64,000 bases of DNA. Origin: Methanococcus voltae PS. Lineage in GTDB: Archaea; AGJL01; Methanococci; Methanococcales; Methanococcaceae. Within the stretch, counting starts at the first letter, position 1. Every line of letters starts with the position of its first letter. The stretch lies in the NCBI RefSeq assembly GCF_024807035.1, contig NZ_JANUCQ010000001.1, positions 433,990 to 497,989 of the forward strand, written 5' to 3'. Below, piece by piece: positions 19,471 through 29,290 of this stretch. The notes beneath the pieces were generated by a model, which saw only the letters and a list, made by a program, of their open reading frames with translations, was not told the origin of the DNA and did not search any database. The position numbers and the translations under genes are program-made.

Positions 19471-19689
19471 TATTTCACCAGTATTTATTTTTAAAATTCG
19501 TATCAATTAACAAATGATGATACAATATTAATACAAATTATACAATATATACAATATTAATGTAATAAGTATATTATACTCAAAACAAAATTTAATTTTT
19601 AAATATGTTAAATAGTATTATATATTTTTTAAATAATATATTTTACTATTCGTTTAGCGCAAAATGTTTTAACCAACAGAATGCTTAAA

Positions 19690-20505
19690 TTATTCATTAA
19701 GTCCTAATACATCAAAAGTGTTGTATATTCCTGCTTTTTTACCAACTATGTATCTAACAGCAATTAATGCGCCAGATATAAGCGGTTGTCTACTACATGC
19801 TTTATGGCTTAATTCTAATCTCTCGCCTTCTTCTGTAAATATTACGGTGTGGTCTCCAACTACATCGCCACCCCTTAAAGCGTGTATACAGATTTCTTCC
19901 TTAGCCCTAGCACCAGTTATGCCTTCTCTTCCGTATATAACGTTCGAATCCCTATTGAGGTTTTCTTGTATGATTTCAGCAGCTCTTAAAGCTGTTCCAC
20001 TTGGTGCATCTTTTTTATGTTTGTGGTGCATTTCTACGATTTCAATATCGTAATTGCTTAATTTGTCAGCCAATAATTCCAATGTTTTAAAGAATATGTT
20101 TACCCCAATGGCATAGTTTTGGGAAATTACTGCAGAAACACCGTTTTCTTTAATGGCGGTTTCCATTTCAGCTCTCTGTTCATCAGTAAACCCTGTGGTT
20201 CCAATTACTAAGTTTATACCTAATTTTGAAGCTGTTTTAACTGTACCAACGCAAGGAGCTGGTGCTGTGAAGTCTACAAGTACGTCAGGTTTAGCTTCAC
20301 TTAGTACTTTTTCTAATTCGTCAGCTGTAGAAACAGGAATTCCGAGTTTTCCAACACCGATAACTTCACCAATATCTAAACCTTTTTTAGGGTTTCCAGG
20401 TGCTTCAATACCTGCAACTAATTCCATATCTTCGCTTTCCAAGATATTTTTTATTATGCCGCTTCCCATTCTACCTACGGCGCCTGTAACTGCTATTTTT
20501 ATCAT
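19690..20505 (-). CDS. dapB: 4-hydroxy-tetrahydrodipicolinate reductase
   Basis: NAD(P)H-dependent step of diaminopimelate/lysine synthesis. The 271-residue protein has the N-terminal Rossmann motif GAVGRMGSGI, DFTAPAP, the signature EMHHKHKKDAPSGTA with the catalytic His and Lys, and a C-terminal ALRGGDVVGDHTV segment typical of DapB. SD GGTGG lies 4 nt from ATG. The partner enzyme DapF is encoded 6 kb away at 26888-27865, so the lysine genes are dispersed rather than in an operon. Confidence 0.96.
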   Translation of the reverse strand: MIKIAVTGAVGRMGSGIIKNILESEDMELVAGIEAPGNPKKGLDIGEVIGVGKLGIPVSTADELEKVLSEAKPDVLVDFTAPAPCVGTVKTASKLGINLVIGTTGFTDEQRAEMETAIKENGVSAVISQNYAIGVNIFFKTLELLADKLSNYDIEIVEMHHKHKKDAPSGTALRAAEIIQENLNRDSNVIYGREGITGARAKEEICIHALRGGDVVGDHTVIFTEEGERLELSHKACSRQPLISGALIAVRYIVGKKAGIYNTFDVLGLNE

Positions 20506-20852
20506 TTTACCACCTATTTCCTACTTAATTTTTATTTAATATTATATAATTTATTTTTTATTTTTTATTTTTTAATTTATTTGGATTTATTTATAATTAT
20601 TTTTATTTACTTGTTTAATATTTTAATATCCGTGTATTACTATATATTTTAGTTATTTTAATTATATTATTTGTTTATTAGAATTTATATTATTCATTAG
20701 TATTAATGACATAACACAATATTTATGAGTTTAAATATACAATACAACTATTTAACTATTATTACTATAAATACCGTTTTAATATTCTTTAAATTGAATT
20801 TGGTGGTAATTTAATAATCTATATTAATAATCTATAACCTATAAATTATAAT
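20506..20852. other. intergenic region dapB / coiled-coil gene
   Basis: About 350 bp of A/T-only-like DNA with T-rich tracts near 20530-20590 and mixed AT repeats elsewhere. No open frame, RNA-like sequence or clear palindrome was found. Confidence 0.4.
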
Positions 20853-21440
20853 TTAATATCCTGCAATACCTTCATCATCAGAATTCATGTAGCTATCAAT
20901 TTTAGTTTTTAAATTGTCAACAACATTTGACGCTTTGGTCATATTTTTCATATTCATATCAGAAAGTAAACCCTTAATCTCTTGAATACCTTCTAATATA
21001 TCTTGTAATAGCTCTAATAAATTGTCAAATCTTGCGTTCTGATTTTCAAAGTTTGCCATAATTAAATCAGCGCTTTTATCGATTTTTATAAGCATATCGT
21101 CGATATCTTCGCTTATTTTTTTAAGCATAAGATTTTGCTCATCTTTTGCATCTATTAAAACATCTAATTTGTTATTTATTATTTGTAATATTTCAGAATT
21201 CATTTCTAAAGATTCATCAGCTTCAGAATTGGAAGAAATTTTACTTATATCTTCTTTTACGGACTTTAAATCTTCATCATCATTTTGAACAGCGAATTTT
21301 ATTTTATTTAATATACTATCCATAGAATGCTTTAAACTTTCAGCTTGGGTGTTTAGTTCACTCGCCATGCCGTTTTCTAATTCCTCTAAGTCTAAACCAG
21401 CATCTATATTTAGTTCCTCAACACTATCAGACATATTCAT
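20853..21440 (-). CDS. hypothetical acidic coiled-coil protein
   Basis: I do not recognise a family. The 195-residue product is acidic, has no membrane segment or cysteine, and is almost entirely predicted helix. Heptad-like stretches occur at about 85-120 (LQIINNKLDVLIDAKDEQNL) and 125-175 (ISEDIDDMLIKIDKSADLIM and onward), separated by short Ser/Asp breaks. The start is ATG 21440 with only a weak site (GCTGAT); an in-frame ATG two codons on is possible. It stands alone between dapB and pyrK. A soluble scaffold role would fit, but nothing in the sequence proves it. Confidence 0.7.
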   Translation of the reverse strand: MNMSDSVEELNIDAGLDLEELENGMASELNTQAESLKHSMDSILNKIKFAVQNDDEDLKSVKEDISKISSNSEADESLEMNSEILQIINNKLDVLIDAKDEQNLMLKKISEDIDDMLIKIDKSADLIMANFENQNARFDNLLELLQDILEGIQEIKGLLSDMNMKNMTKASNVVDNLKTKIDSYMNSDDEGIAGY

Positions 21441-21582
21441 TTTATCAGCTCTGTAATTGTATATGTAAATTTCTTATGCTCATTATATACTATATGTTTT
21501 TTGTGTAGTATCTTGTGTAGGTAGATATATGTTTAGCTATAAATTTAATAAACTATGAAATAAAATAATAAAATGCTAAATA

Positions 21583-21612
21583 ATAATAATAATAATAATA
21601 ATAACAATACAA
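21583..21612. repeat. AAT trinucleotide repeat downstream of the coiled-coil gene
   Basis: Roughly eight to nine AAT triplets with one ACA interruption. Located between pyrK and the coiled-coil gene. A similar shorter run is at 13636-13653. Confidence 0.6.
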
Positions 21613-21642
21613 ATAATAAAAAAAGAGTAATAAAATAAATTA

Positions 21643-22449
21643 TTAAATTTTTGCACCACTAGCATCTCTTCTGTATTTTCCAAATTCTTTTATCATATTC
21701 AATTTGTTGTCCCAAAATACAGGTCCATCTTTACATATGCAGTAACCTTCGTCATCAACGCTACATTGACCACAGATGCCTATTCCACATTTCATATATC
21801 TTTCTAAAGACAATTGAACAGGTATATTGTAATTTTTAGCTATTTCTACGACTTTTTTCATCATAATTTCGGGACCGCAGGTAATTAGACAATCCGTCGA
21901 AATATTTTCTTCTTTTCTCTGTTCAAGAATTTCCATAAGCTTATTTGTTGTAAAACCATTGTATCCAAAAGTTCCGTCGTCAGTACATGGAATTGTATTG
22001 CTTGCATTCTCAAATCTATCTAAGAATAATAATTCTTCCTTAGTCCTACCGCCCAAAATCGTAGTTACATCTATATTCTGTTTTGCAAATTCTTCAACGG
22101 TGGGGATTATTGGGGCTGAACCTATACCTCCGGCTACAGCTATTATATTATCTCCAAAAGTTTCAAAGCCATTTCCATAAGGTCCTCTGATACCCAGGAG
22201 TTCTCCTTCTTGCATTTCGTGCATTTTTGACGTAGTTCTACCTACATTTGCAACACTAAAGCCGTTTTTATTTGAAAATCCGAAAGGTTTTTCATCGTAT
22301 TCTGGTACCCAAACCATTGCAAATTGTCCGCCTTTAAAATTAAATTCTTTGTTTAATATAAACGTTTTTACGGTGGGACTTTCCTTTATAATTTCTTTAA
22401 TTTCGCACATTTGCGGTCTTTCCAGTGTTCTAGTCTCAGTGTTCTTCAA
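21643..22449 (-). CDS. pyrK: dihydroorotate dehydrogenase electron-transfer subunit PyrK
   Basis: Carries electrons from dihydroorotate oxidation by PyrD to NAD+ via FAD and a [2Fe-2S] cluster. Residues 1-100 form the FAD-binding barrel, and GIGSAPIIP opens the NAD domain. The cluster ligands are KCGIGICGQC plus the Cys of CKDGPVFW. The start is a TTG with GGTGA 4 nt upstream, clearly the used start. Length 268 is normal. No pyrD is adjacent, so the subunit genes are unlinked. Related sulfide-dehydrogenase-type subunits share this fold, hence slightly less than full confidence. Confidence 0.88.
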   Translation of the reverse strand: MKNTETRTLERPQMCEIKEIIKESPTVKTFILNKEFNFKGGQFAMVWVPEYDEKPFGFSNKNGFSVANVGRTTSKMHEMQEGELLGIRGPYGNGFETFGDNIIAVAGGIGSAPIIPTVEEFAKQNIDVTTILGGRTKEELLFLDRFENASNTIPCTDDGTFGYNGFTTNKLMEILEQRKEENISTDCLITCGPEIMMKKVVEIAKNYNIPVQLSLERYMKCGIGICGQCSVDDEGYCICKDGPVFWDNKLNMIKEFGKYRRDASGAKI

Positions 22450-22766
22450 ATTATCACCTATTCGTCCGAATTATAGTGCTTATGCCACAAATAATTATTA
22501 AAATATTAAAATATTATATGTATAATATTAATTTTGTAAAATATTATTTATGGATATATATGGGTTATTTTAAATTACTTATTTTTTAATAAACAATATG
22601 ATAAACAATATAATAAACAATATTAAAATTATCGAGATTATTAAAACTATTACAATTGTAATCCTAATATCGCCTGATAATATAAATTATTATTTGCTGT
22701 AATATAAAATTAAAATAAAATAAAATAAAATAAATTTAAAAAAATAGATTATAGATTATACTTAAA
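22450..22766. other. intergenic region pyrK / ahcY
   Basis: About 320 bp of AT-rich DNA. Near 22700-22735 a TAAAA pentamer is repeated four to five times; on the transcribed minus strand this is a TTTTA array just past the downstream end of the hydrolase gene and may be its terminator. Nothing else is recognised. Confidence 0.45.
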
Positions 22767-24014
22767 TTATGTTCCTTCTTTCCAATCATTTAAGTACTTT
22801 TTCTGTTCAGGGGTTAATTCGTCAATTTCTGAACCCATTGATTTTAATTTTAAGAGTGCTATTTTTGCATCTTGCTCGTATGGGATTTCATAGACGCTAT
22901 TTTCCATATTCTTATGGTTTTCAACGATGTTTTTTGCACCTAAAGCCTGGTTTGCAAAACTCATGTCCATAACTTCACAAGGGTGACCATCTGCACAAGC
23001 TAAGTTTACAAGTCTTCCTTCACCTAACAAGTAGATTCTTTTGTTGTTTATATTATATTCTTCAATATTATTTCTAACAACGGTTACTTCACTTGCTAAG
23101 TCATTTAAGTTATTTTTATCGATTTCATTATCGAAGTGTCCTGCATTTGATAAAACCGCACCATCTTTCATTAATAAGAAGTGTTCGGTTCTTAAAATAT
23201 CTTTACATCCTGTAGTTGTAACAAATACGTCACCTAATTTACAAGCTTCGCACATTGGCATTACTTGGTATCCATCCATTCTTGCTTCGAGTGCTCTAAT
23301 AGGGTCAACTTCGGTTACAATAACATTTGCACCGTGTCCATCTGCCCTCATTGCTACACCTCTACCGCACCAGCCGTAACCTGCTACTACAACAGTTTTT
23401 CCAGCCATTAATAAATTAGTGGTTCTTAAAATACCGTCGAGTGCACTTTGACCAGTTCCATATCTGTTATCGAATAAGTGCTTTGTATCTGCATCGTTAA
23501 CGTTGATAACAGGGAATTTTAAAGCTCCTTCTTGCGCCATTGCTTTTAATCTAATTACTCCAGTAGTGGTTTCTTCACAACCGCCCATTATTGAGTCCAA
23601 TAATTCGGTTCTTTTTGTGTGCAATAAAAAGATTAAATCTGCACCGTCATCAATAACTACATCAGGTTTTGCATCCAAAACTTTGTTTAAGTTTTCGTAG
23701 TATTCTTCGTTTGTTTCGCCTCTCCAAGCGTAAACTTCCATTCCACGTTCGACACAAGCCGCAGCTACATCATCTTGGGTTGAAAGAGGATTGCAACCGG
23801 TAATAATAATTTTAGCGCCACCTTCCATCAAAGTTTCTGCAAGAATTGCAGTTTTTGCTTCAAGGTGTAATGCCATACCTAATTTAACACCTTCGAAAGG
23901 TTTTGTTTTCTTAAATTCTTCTCTTATGGAAGCTAAAACTGGCATGTGGTTTTTTGCCCATTCCATTTTCATATGTCCTTCTTTCGCAAGGCTCATATCT
24001 TTTACTTTGCTCAT
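22767..24014 (-). CDS. ahcY: adenosylhomocysteinase (S-inosyl-L-homocysteine hydrolase type)
   Basis: Removes the product of SAM-dependent methylation. NAD-dependent hydrolase of 415 residues with [34 protein letters not shown] and the NAD motif [12 protein letters not shown]. Like other archaeal members it is short at the C-terminus and lacks the bacterial/eukaryotic extension. In M. jannaschii the homologue was reported to act on S-inosylhomocysteine after deamination; I transfer that only as a possibility. The start at ATG 24014 (MSKVKDM) is set by GGTGG 4 nt upstream; a TTG at 24026 overlaps that site. Confidence 0.94.
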   Translation of the reverse strand: MSKVKDMSLAKEGHMKMEWAKNHMPVLASIREEFKKTKPFEGVKLGMALHLEAKTAILAETLMEGGAKIIITGCNPLSTQDDVAAACVERGMEVYAWRGETNEEYYENLNKVLDAKPDVVIDDGADLIFLLHTKRTELLDSIMGGCEETTTGVIRLKAMAQEGALKFPVINVNDADTKHLFDNRYGTGQSALDGILRTTNLLMAGKTVVVAGYGWCGRGVAMRADGHGANVIVTEVDPIRALEARMDGYQVMPMCEACKLGDVFVTTTGCKDILRTEHFLLMKDGAVLSNAGHFDNEIDKNNLNDLASEVTVVRNNIEEYNINNKRIYLLGEGRLVNLACADGHPCEVMDMSFANQALGAKNIVENHKNMENSVYEIPYEQDAKIALLKLKSMGSEIDELTPEQKKYLNDWKEGT

Positions 24015-24292
24015 AGTTTCCACCAAATTTTAAAATTTCAAAGTATATGGATTTACTTATCTATTTATTCATCGGTTTAATATAATTTAATATAATTTAA
24101 TATAAGTTCGATATAAATTTAATATAAATTTAATATAAATTTAGTATCTATTTAATACCTATTTTTATTATTGAATTACCAAATAATCCCATAATTTTAA
24201 AGTATAATTTATTACATAGTACATAATAAATTATATAATATATAATAATATTGTATATGTATCAAATAAAAAGTAATAATTATTGTGAAAAA

Positions 24293-24709
24293 ATGCGGAA
24301 AAGTAAAAAAGCGAATCAAAATTTAAGAAACATTGTAAATGAGAGAATTGACATTTTAATGAATCTTGCTGAAAAAGAAACCAAAAGGGGAAACACGGAC
24401 AGGGTAAAAAGATATGTTACTTTAAGTCGAAAATTAGCAATGAAAATTAGAATGTCATTTCCTAAGCGATGGAAAAGACACATATGTAAAAATTGTGACT
24501 CTTTCTTAATTTATGGATTAAATGCTACCGTTCGTACAAATCCAAAAGAGTCTTGCGTAACTATAACTTGCTTAGAATGCGGTAATATTGTTAGAATTCC
24601 ATATTTAAAAGAGAAAAAGCTCAAAAGACAATTAAAATATAAAGAAAGGACTGAAAATTCAAATCCAAATCCAAATCCAATTGAAAATTCTATATTGAAT
24701 AATAATTAA
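24293..24709 (+). CDS. rnp4: ribonuclease P protein component 4 (Rpp21/Rpr2)
   Basis: Protein subunit of archaeal RNase P, which trims tRNA 5' ends; it pairs with Rpp29. The N-terminal helices (IVNERIDILMNLAEKE) are followed by a zinc ribbon with Cys65, Cys68, Cys93 and Cys96 (ICKNC and CLECG), and the RYVTLSRKLAMKIR helix is characteristic. I choose ATG 24293 (138 residues) because TGTGA lies just upstream; an upstream in-frame ATG at 24257 is possible. The C-terminal tail ends with repeated Asn-Pro (NPNPNP), a local low-complexity addition. Confidence 0.9.
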   Translation: MRKSKKANQNLRNIVNERIDILMNLAEKETKRGNTDRVKRYVTLSRKLAMKIRMSFPKRWKRHICKNCDSFLIYGLNATVRTNPKESCVTITCLECGNIVRIPYLKEKKLKRQLKYKERTENSNPNPNPIENSILNNN

Positions 24710-25066
24710 ATATTTTTATACATTTTATAATTTGTTCCATACTTTATTCTTATAATTTATTTAATTTTTAATTTTTAATTTTCTTTTTTATAAATAGGTA
24801 TATATAAAATAAGCTACTTATAACTGAAAACTACATTAAATACACGATATTTCGATATTAGACAAACTAATGACGAATTCATATATTAACGCCTGAATTA
24901 AATATTGATAGTTATAAATATGATAACTTAAATAAATAGATTAACAAATAAATAACTAATAAATAACTAATAAATAACTAATAAATAACTAATAAATAAT
25001 TACTAATGTAATTAATAAATTGGTAAAAAAATAACAAAAAAACAAATTTATTTTTGTGTGAGTGAA
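24710..25066. other. intergenic region rnp4 / asnB
   Basis: AT-rich gap of about 350 bp. T-rich DNA at 24760-24790 follows rnp4 and likely terminates it. Its right part is the 11-bp repeat annotated next. A GTATATATAAAATAAG stretch near 24799-24814 is a possible TATA element for asnB. Confidence 0.45.
24950..24999. repeat. 11-bp tandem repeat upstream of asnB
   Basis: About 4.5 copies of ATAACTAATAA lie within the 5' region of asnB, roughly 70-115 bp before its start codon. The unit is not shared with other repeats in the window. Confidence 0.7.
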
Positions 25067-26809
25067 ATGTGTTCAATAACTGGAGTAATCTCAAAAGATG
25101 ATGACCCCTCGAGTAGTCGTAATACAGAGAGGCTGCTTTTAACAATGACAAAAATACTGAAGCATCGGGGTCAGGATATGTCAGGTATGATGCTTGATGA
25201 CGATGTAATCTATTTTAAGAATTTTAATGAATTAGAAGACGAAAGTATACATAATTCAAAGTTTAGTTCAAGTAGAGTTCATTTAGGTCATAATAGGCTT
25301 GCAATAGTGGGAGAAGCTGTTCAACCATTACCTAATTGTGATGAATCCATATGGATTGTATGTAACGGTGAAGTTTACAATTATATAGAATTAAACGACG
25401 ATTTGTGTGAAAAACACTGTTTTAAAACTGATACTGATACTGAAGTGATATTACACGCGTATGAAGACCATACCGAAGATAGACTCGACGGTGATTTCGC
25501 ATATGCAATATATGATAAGGAAAAAAATATTGTAGTATTACGTAGGGATTTAATGGGTGTCAAACCACTTTATTATATAGATTTAGAAAATCATTTCGTA
25601 TTTGCATCTGAAAAGAAGGCTTTATATTACGCATTAATGAAATTGGAAAATTATACGTATGAAGAAGCATTTAATTCAGAGTTAATAAAGCGTTTAGACC
25701 CAAATAGTGAATTAATTTATCATTTGGATAATAATGAAATTGCAATTCATGTAAATTTGGAAGAAATCGTTACAGAATATTATAATTACAATTATAATAC
25801 AGTAAATTATGATTATAACTATTGTAGAAATGAATTAAACAACGTACTTAATCAAGCGGTAAGTAAACGTGTAAGGGGCTTGGAAAAAGTGGGTATTATC
25901 TATTCTGGTGGTGTAGATAGTACTCTCGTAGCAAAACTAGCCTCTGAAAACTGCAAAGAAGTTATACTTTATACCGTAGGTACCGAAGGTTCAGAAGACG
26001 TTTATTATGCAGAAAAAGCTGCAAAGGACTTAAATTTAAAGCTTAGGAAGAAAACATTAACTGAAGATGACTTTGAAAAGTACTTACTAAAAGTTGCTAA
26101 CGCAATTGACGAATTAAACGTTATGAAACTTGGCGTAGGTATCCCAATATATGCAGCTTCAGAAATGGCAAATGAGGACGGAATAAAGGTTGTATTATCC
26201 GGACAAGGTGCGGATGAGCTTTTTGCAGGTTATAATCGTTATAAGAGAACATTAGCTGAAAAAGGAAAAGAAGGGCTGGAAAAAGAGCTTTATCACGATT
26301 CTATGAATATTTATAAAGTTAATTTGGAAAGAGACGACCACTGTACCATGGCAAATGGCGTAGAATTGAGAGTTCCATTTTTAGATAAAAACGTTGTAAA
26401 TGTGGCTCTTTCAATGCCTGTAGAGTATAAAATTACAAAAGACGAAGATGCTGAAAATAGTAAAAACGAACACTGGAAAAGAATTCTTAGGGATGTTTCA
26501 AGGGATTATGTACCGGATTATATTGCAGACCGTCCAAAAAAAGCGGCACAGTACGGTAGCGGAAGTGAAAAAACCATTTACCACGTCGCAAGGACTCACG
26601 GTTATTCAAAAAGAAATATTGAAAATTTCTTAAAAGAGTACGTATTCGGTAAAATGGAAGAAAACATAACTCAATATTTAAATTCTGATAATCAAGACCA
26701 AGAATTTGAAAGTTCTGAATTTTTAGATTCAAAAAATATGGACAAAATAAATAATTTGAAAAAATCAAATAATTCAAAAGTAGTTAAAGATGGCATTAAG
26801 TATGCCTAA
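25067..26809 (+). CDS. asnB: asparagine synthetase (glutamine-hydrolysing)
   Basis: Makes asparagine from aspartate, ATP and glutamine. The start must be ATG 25067, because class II amidotransferases need Cys as residue 2 (MCSITG) as the N-terminal nucleophile; a GTG three codons earlier supplies the ribosome site (GTGTGAGTGA). The glutaminase domain shows KHRGQDMSG, GHNRLAIVG and CNGEVYNY. The synthetase domain has the pyrophosphatase loop YSGGVDSTLVAKL near residue 280 and SGQGADELFAGYNRY. Length is 580; the last about 60 residues are an Asn/Lys-rich tail beyond the catalytic fold. Confidence 0.93.
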   Translation: MCSITGVISKDDDPSSSRNTERLLLTMTKILKHRGQDMSGMMLDDDVIYFKNFNELEDESIHNSKFSSSRVHLGHNRLAIVGEAVQPLPNCDESIWIVCNGEVYNYIELNDDLCEKHCFKTDTDTEVILHAYEDHTEDRLDGDFAYAIYDKEKNIVVLRRDLMGVKPLYYIDLENHFVFASEKKALYYALMKLENYTYEEAFNSELIKRLDPNSELIYHLDNNEIAIHVNLEEIVTEYYNYNYNTVNYDYNYCRNELNNVLNQAVSKRVRGLEKVGIIYSGGVDSTLVAKLASENCKEVILYTVGTEGSEDVYYAEKAAKDLNLKLRKKTLTEDDFEKYLLKVANAIDELNVMKLGVGIPIYAASEMANEDGIKVVLSGQGADELFAGYNRYKRTLAEKGKEGLEKELYHDSMNIYKVNLERDDHCTMANGVELRVPFLDKNVVNVALSMPVEYKITKDEDAENSKNEHWKRILRDVSRDYVPDYIADRPKKAAQYGSGSEKTIYHVARTHGYSKRNIENFLKEYVFGKMEENITQYLNSDNQDQEFESSEFLDSKNMDKINNLKKSNNSKVVKDGIKYA

Positions 26810-26812
26810 CTA

Positions 26813-26870
26813 ATATTTTATTTTTATTCTATTTTTCTTATATTTTTATTCTATTTTTTAAAAATATTAC
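26813..26870 (+). terminator. T-rich terminator region after asnB
   Basis: A run of TTTTATTTTTATTCTATTTTT-type tracts starts right after the asnB stop codon, the usual archaeal oligo-T arrangement, in a convergent gap with dapF. Confidence 0.5.
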
Positions 26871-26887
26871 CTTATTTGAGATAGATA

Positions 26888-27865
26888 TTATAAATTTTTA
26901 AGTATTCCATCGTAGGAGATTTCTGCACCGCCTTTCATATAAACGTCGTTACCATTATTTACGATTTCGATTTCTAAGTCTCCACCATCGAGATGTGCAA
27001 GTACTTTGCAACCAGTTTTACTTAATTTTTCACAAACTGCAACAGATGACGTTGTACCAGTACCACAAGCGGTCGTATAGCCAGCACCTCTTTCCCATGT
27101 GATTATCTGTATTTCATTTTCATTAATTAGGTTTATAAAGTGTACGTTTATCTTTTCAGGGAATGCAGGGTGGCATTCCATGTAACCACCTAATTCATTT
27201 AAATTTTTACGTATAAATTCTACATCCAAGTTGTTTTCTTGAAGGATTATAACTGCGTGAGGGTTCCCAACATTTGCTACACTAAGTTTTAAAGCTTCTT
27301 TACCGATTTTTTTAAGACATTCGCAATTTACAGGTAATTCTAAGTTCATGAATTCCAAATCTTCTGCAATATTCTCAATAGCCATTGGAATATCTTTCAT
27401 AGCATATTTTGGATTACCCATATATACTCTAACATTTTTCACGAAATCTTTGTTTGATTCATCAAATTCCATTTCAGAAATCCTTAAACCACCTTCACTC
27501 TGAACTCTTAATGGATTATTTTTAAAGTCGGTTCTTTCGTGCACATATTTAGAAAAGCATCTTATACCATTTCCACACATCTCCGCTTCGCTTCCATCAC
27601 TGTTAAATATCCTAAATCTAACGTCTGCATCGTAATCGATTTCGATTTTTGAAGGCTTTTGAACAAATATTACTCCATCGGCACCAACTGAAAAACCTCT
27701 TTTACATATTTTATTTGAGAATTCGCCTTTTAATTCTTCAGGAACTACCAAACTATCTAATTCGTTGAATACAATGTAGTCATTTCCAAGTGCGTGCATT
27801 TTCGTAAATTCTAAATTAATATATTTTTTTGATTTCATAAATTCATTAAATCCTATAGATTCCAT
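26888..27865 (-). CDS. dapF: diaminopimelate epimerase
   Basis: Interconverts LL- and meso-diaminopimelate in lysine synthesis. The two catalytic cysteines are visible in MCGNGIRCFSKYV and GAGYTTACGTGTTSS, with FTKMHALGNDYIV at the beginning of the domain. The protein has an N-terminal extension of about 20 residues before that motif. ATG 27865 has GGTG 5 nt upstream (325 residues); an ATG at 27838 would remove most of the extension. Its convergent neighbour is asnB. Confidence 0.94.
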   Translation of the reverse strand: MESIGFNEFMKSKKYINLEFTKMHALGNDYIVFNELDSLVVPEELKGEFSNKICKRGFSVGADGVIFVQKPSKIEIDYDADVRFRIFNSDGSEAEMCGNGIRCFSKYVHERTDFKNNPLRVQSEGGLRISEMEFDESNKDFVKNVRVYMGNPKYAMKDIPMAIENIAEDLEFMNLELPVNCECLKKIGKEALKLSVANVGNPHAVIILQENNLDVEFIRKNLNELGGYMECHPAFPEKINVHFINLINENEIQIITWERGAGYTTACGTGTTSSVAVCEKLSKTGCKVLAHLDGGDLEIEIVNNGNDVYMKGGAEISYDGILKNL

Positions 27866-27990
27866 AATTGCACCGTCCAATAATTATTATTTTTTAATAC
27901 TTATCTGAGCATATATTATATTTATATATTGAATTAAAGTACTATTAACTAATTTCAATATTTAAAATTATCTAAATTTAAAATGCAAAT

Positions 27991-28044
27991 AACGATAATA
28001 ACGATAATAACGATAATAACGATAATAACGATAATAACGATAAT
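27991..28044. repeat. 9-bp tandem repeat AACGATAAT, six copies
   Basis: Six perfect copies directly upstream of the DUF371 gene, ending about 12 bp before its ATG, so the array should lie in the 5' leader or core promoter. No mismatches between copies, which suggests recent expansion. Confidence 0.85.
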
Positions 28045-28056
28045 AATGGTAACACT

Positions 28057-28500
28057 ATGATTAATAAAAATTTAAAACTAGAATTTAAAGCAAAAGGTCA
28101 TAAAAACGTTAAATCAACACATAAAAGTACTTTAGAGATAACAAAAGAAGATTATTTAACACCTACAGGGGATTGCATTGTGGCGATAAATTCAAATATT
28201 GCAATAAATGATTTGCCCGAGGAATTTAAAGAGCAATTAAAGCAAGGTAAATCTTTAAAAATTACGTTAGAATGCAAAGATAGCAAAACTAACGAAATTT
28301 ACAAGGATACAATTATTTCAAAAGGTTCAAAGGATTTAATTCTTAATCACAACACAGACATGGTCATAAGAAAAAGTACGCACATATGCCCAAGGACTTT
28401 ATCAATAAACGCGGATAAAAGTGCAAAAGACTTAAATAGGGATTTAATAGACTGTTTAAAACAAGAAAGTGAATTATTGATTGAATTTGAAATAATTTAG
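28057..28500 (+). CDS. DUF371 family protein
   Basis: Small conserved archaeal protein of unknown function. The 147 residues match DUF371 by the AKGHKNVKSTHKSTLEIT opening, TPTGDCIVAINS, and a C-terminal part with cysteine in STHICPRTLSINADKSA. It is soluble with no membrane helix. ATG 28057 is preceded by GGTAACACT, a weak ribosome site, immediately after a six-copy 9-bp repeat. It converges with aroD. I propose no activity. Confidence 0.85.
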   Translation: MINKNLKLEFKAKGHKNVKSTHKSTLEITKEDYLTPTGDCIVAINSNIAINDLPEEFKEQLKQGKSLKITLECKDSKTNEIYKDTIISKGSKDLILNHNTDMVIRKSTHICPRTLSINADKSAKDLNRDLIDCLKQESELLIEFEII

Positions 28501-28524
28501 ATATATAGAATCGTTATAATGATA

Positions 28525-29268
28525 TTAACGATAATATCTTTCCCAAATTTCAAATAAGTCATCAATATGTAATTGACCAGGTGCAGAGGCTTTTTCTTTA
28601 GAAACTGTGCAGAATGTAAGTATAGAACCAAATTGAGGTCCATGGACTCGAGTAATTTTCCCCAACTTTCCCATCCCTATTGCAATTATATTATGTTTAT
28701 ACTCGCTACAAGCTTTAAATATATTGCAATTATCCATATTTTCACATACTGAGGTTGCTATTTTAGCAATATCTCCATATCTAAATTCTTCTTCAATAAT
28801 ATTTTTTAAAATTGAATAATCATCGGTTTTCATAAAATTATGGTATGAAACTATGATTTTAGTATTTGAGTGCACATTATCCCGATAATCTCTAAGCCCC
28901 TGCTTTACCCCTTTCAAATTTTTATGCTCTATATCAATATAGTTTACATTAAAGTCTATTGCACGCTTTAAAATATCCAAACAACCCAATACACTTTCTT
29001 TTTCATTATTCCATGTTCCCCCTTCCCAATTCCATCGAACAGTAATTATTTTCTCACAATCACATTTAAAAATTTTTTCAACGTTTTCAATGGATAATTC
29101 GCTTTTATGTAAACAATCTAATCTAAATTCGTACATATGTGGTACATTTTTAGAATATACCTTATTATGAACATCTTTTACAAATTTTAAAGATTTTTCA
29201 ACGGTTTCTTCCATAACTGGCACGCAAATCTTATAAAGTTCTATATCTTTTTCAACTTCAATTTTCAT
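28525..29268 (-). CDS. aroD: 3-dehydroquinate dehydratase, type I
   Basis: Third step of the shikimate pathway, forming 3-dehydroshikimate through a Schiff base. The 247-residue protein has YEFRLDCL (Glu/Arg of the active site), IVSYHNFMKTDD with the catalytic His, and GDIAKIATS with the Schiff-base Lys, ending in GPQFGSILTF and APGQLHIDDL as in other type I enzymes. SD GGTGG lies 3 nt from ATG. It follows hef on the same strand with a 22-bp gap, so they may be co-transcribed. Confidence 0.94.
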   Translation of the reverse strand: MKIEVEKDIELYKICVPVMEETVEKSLKFVKDVHNKVYSKNVPHMYEFRLDCLHKSELSIENVEKIFKCDCEKIITVRWNWEGGTWNNEKESVLGCLDILKRAIDFNVNYIDIEHKNLKGVKQGLRDYRDNVHSNTKIIVSYHNFMKTDDYSILKNIIEEEFRYGDIAKIATSVCENMDNCNIFKACSEYKHNIIAIGMGKLGKITRVHGPQFGSILTFCTVSKEKASAPGQLHIDDLFEIWERYYR

Positions 29269-29290
29269 AATCCACCTATTAATTATCTAA

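Noticed and set aside
24250-28044. Regular repeats considered as CRISPR arrays
   Set aside because: Units are 9-16 bp and directly adjacent with no spacers, and there are no cas genes in the window.
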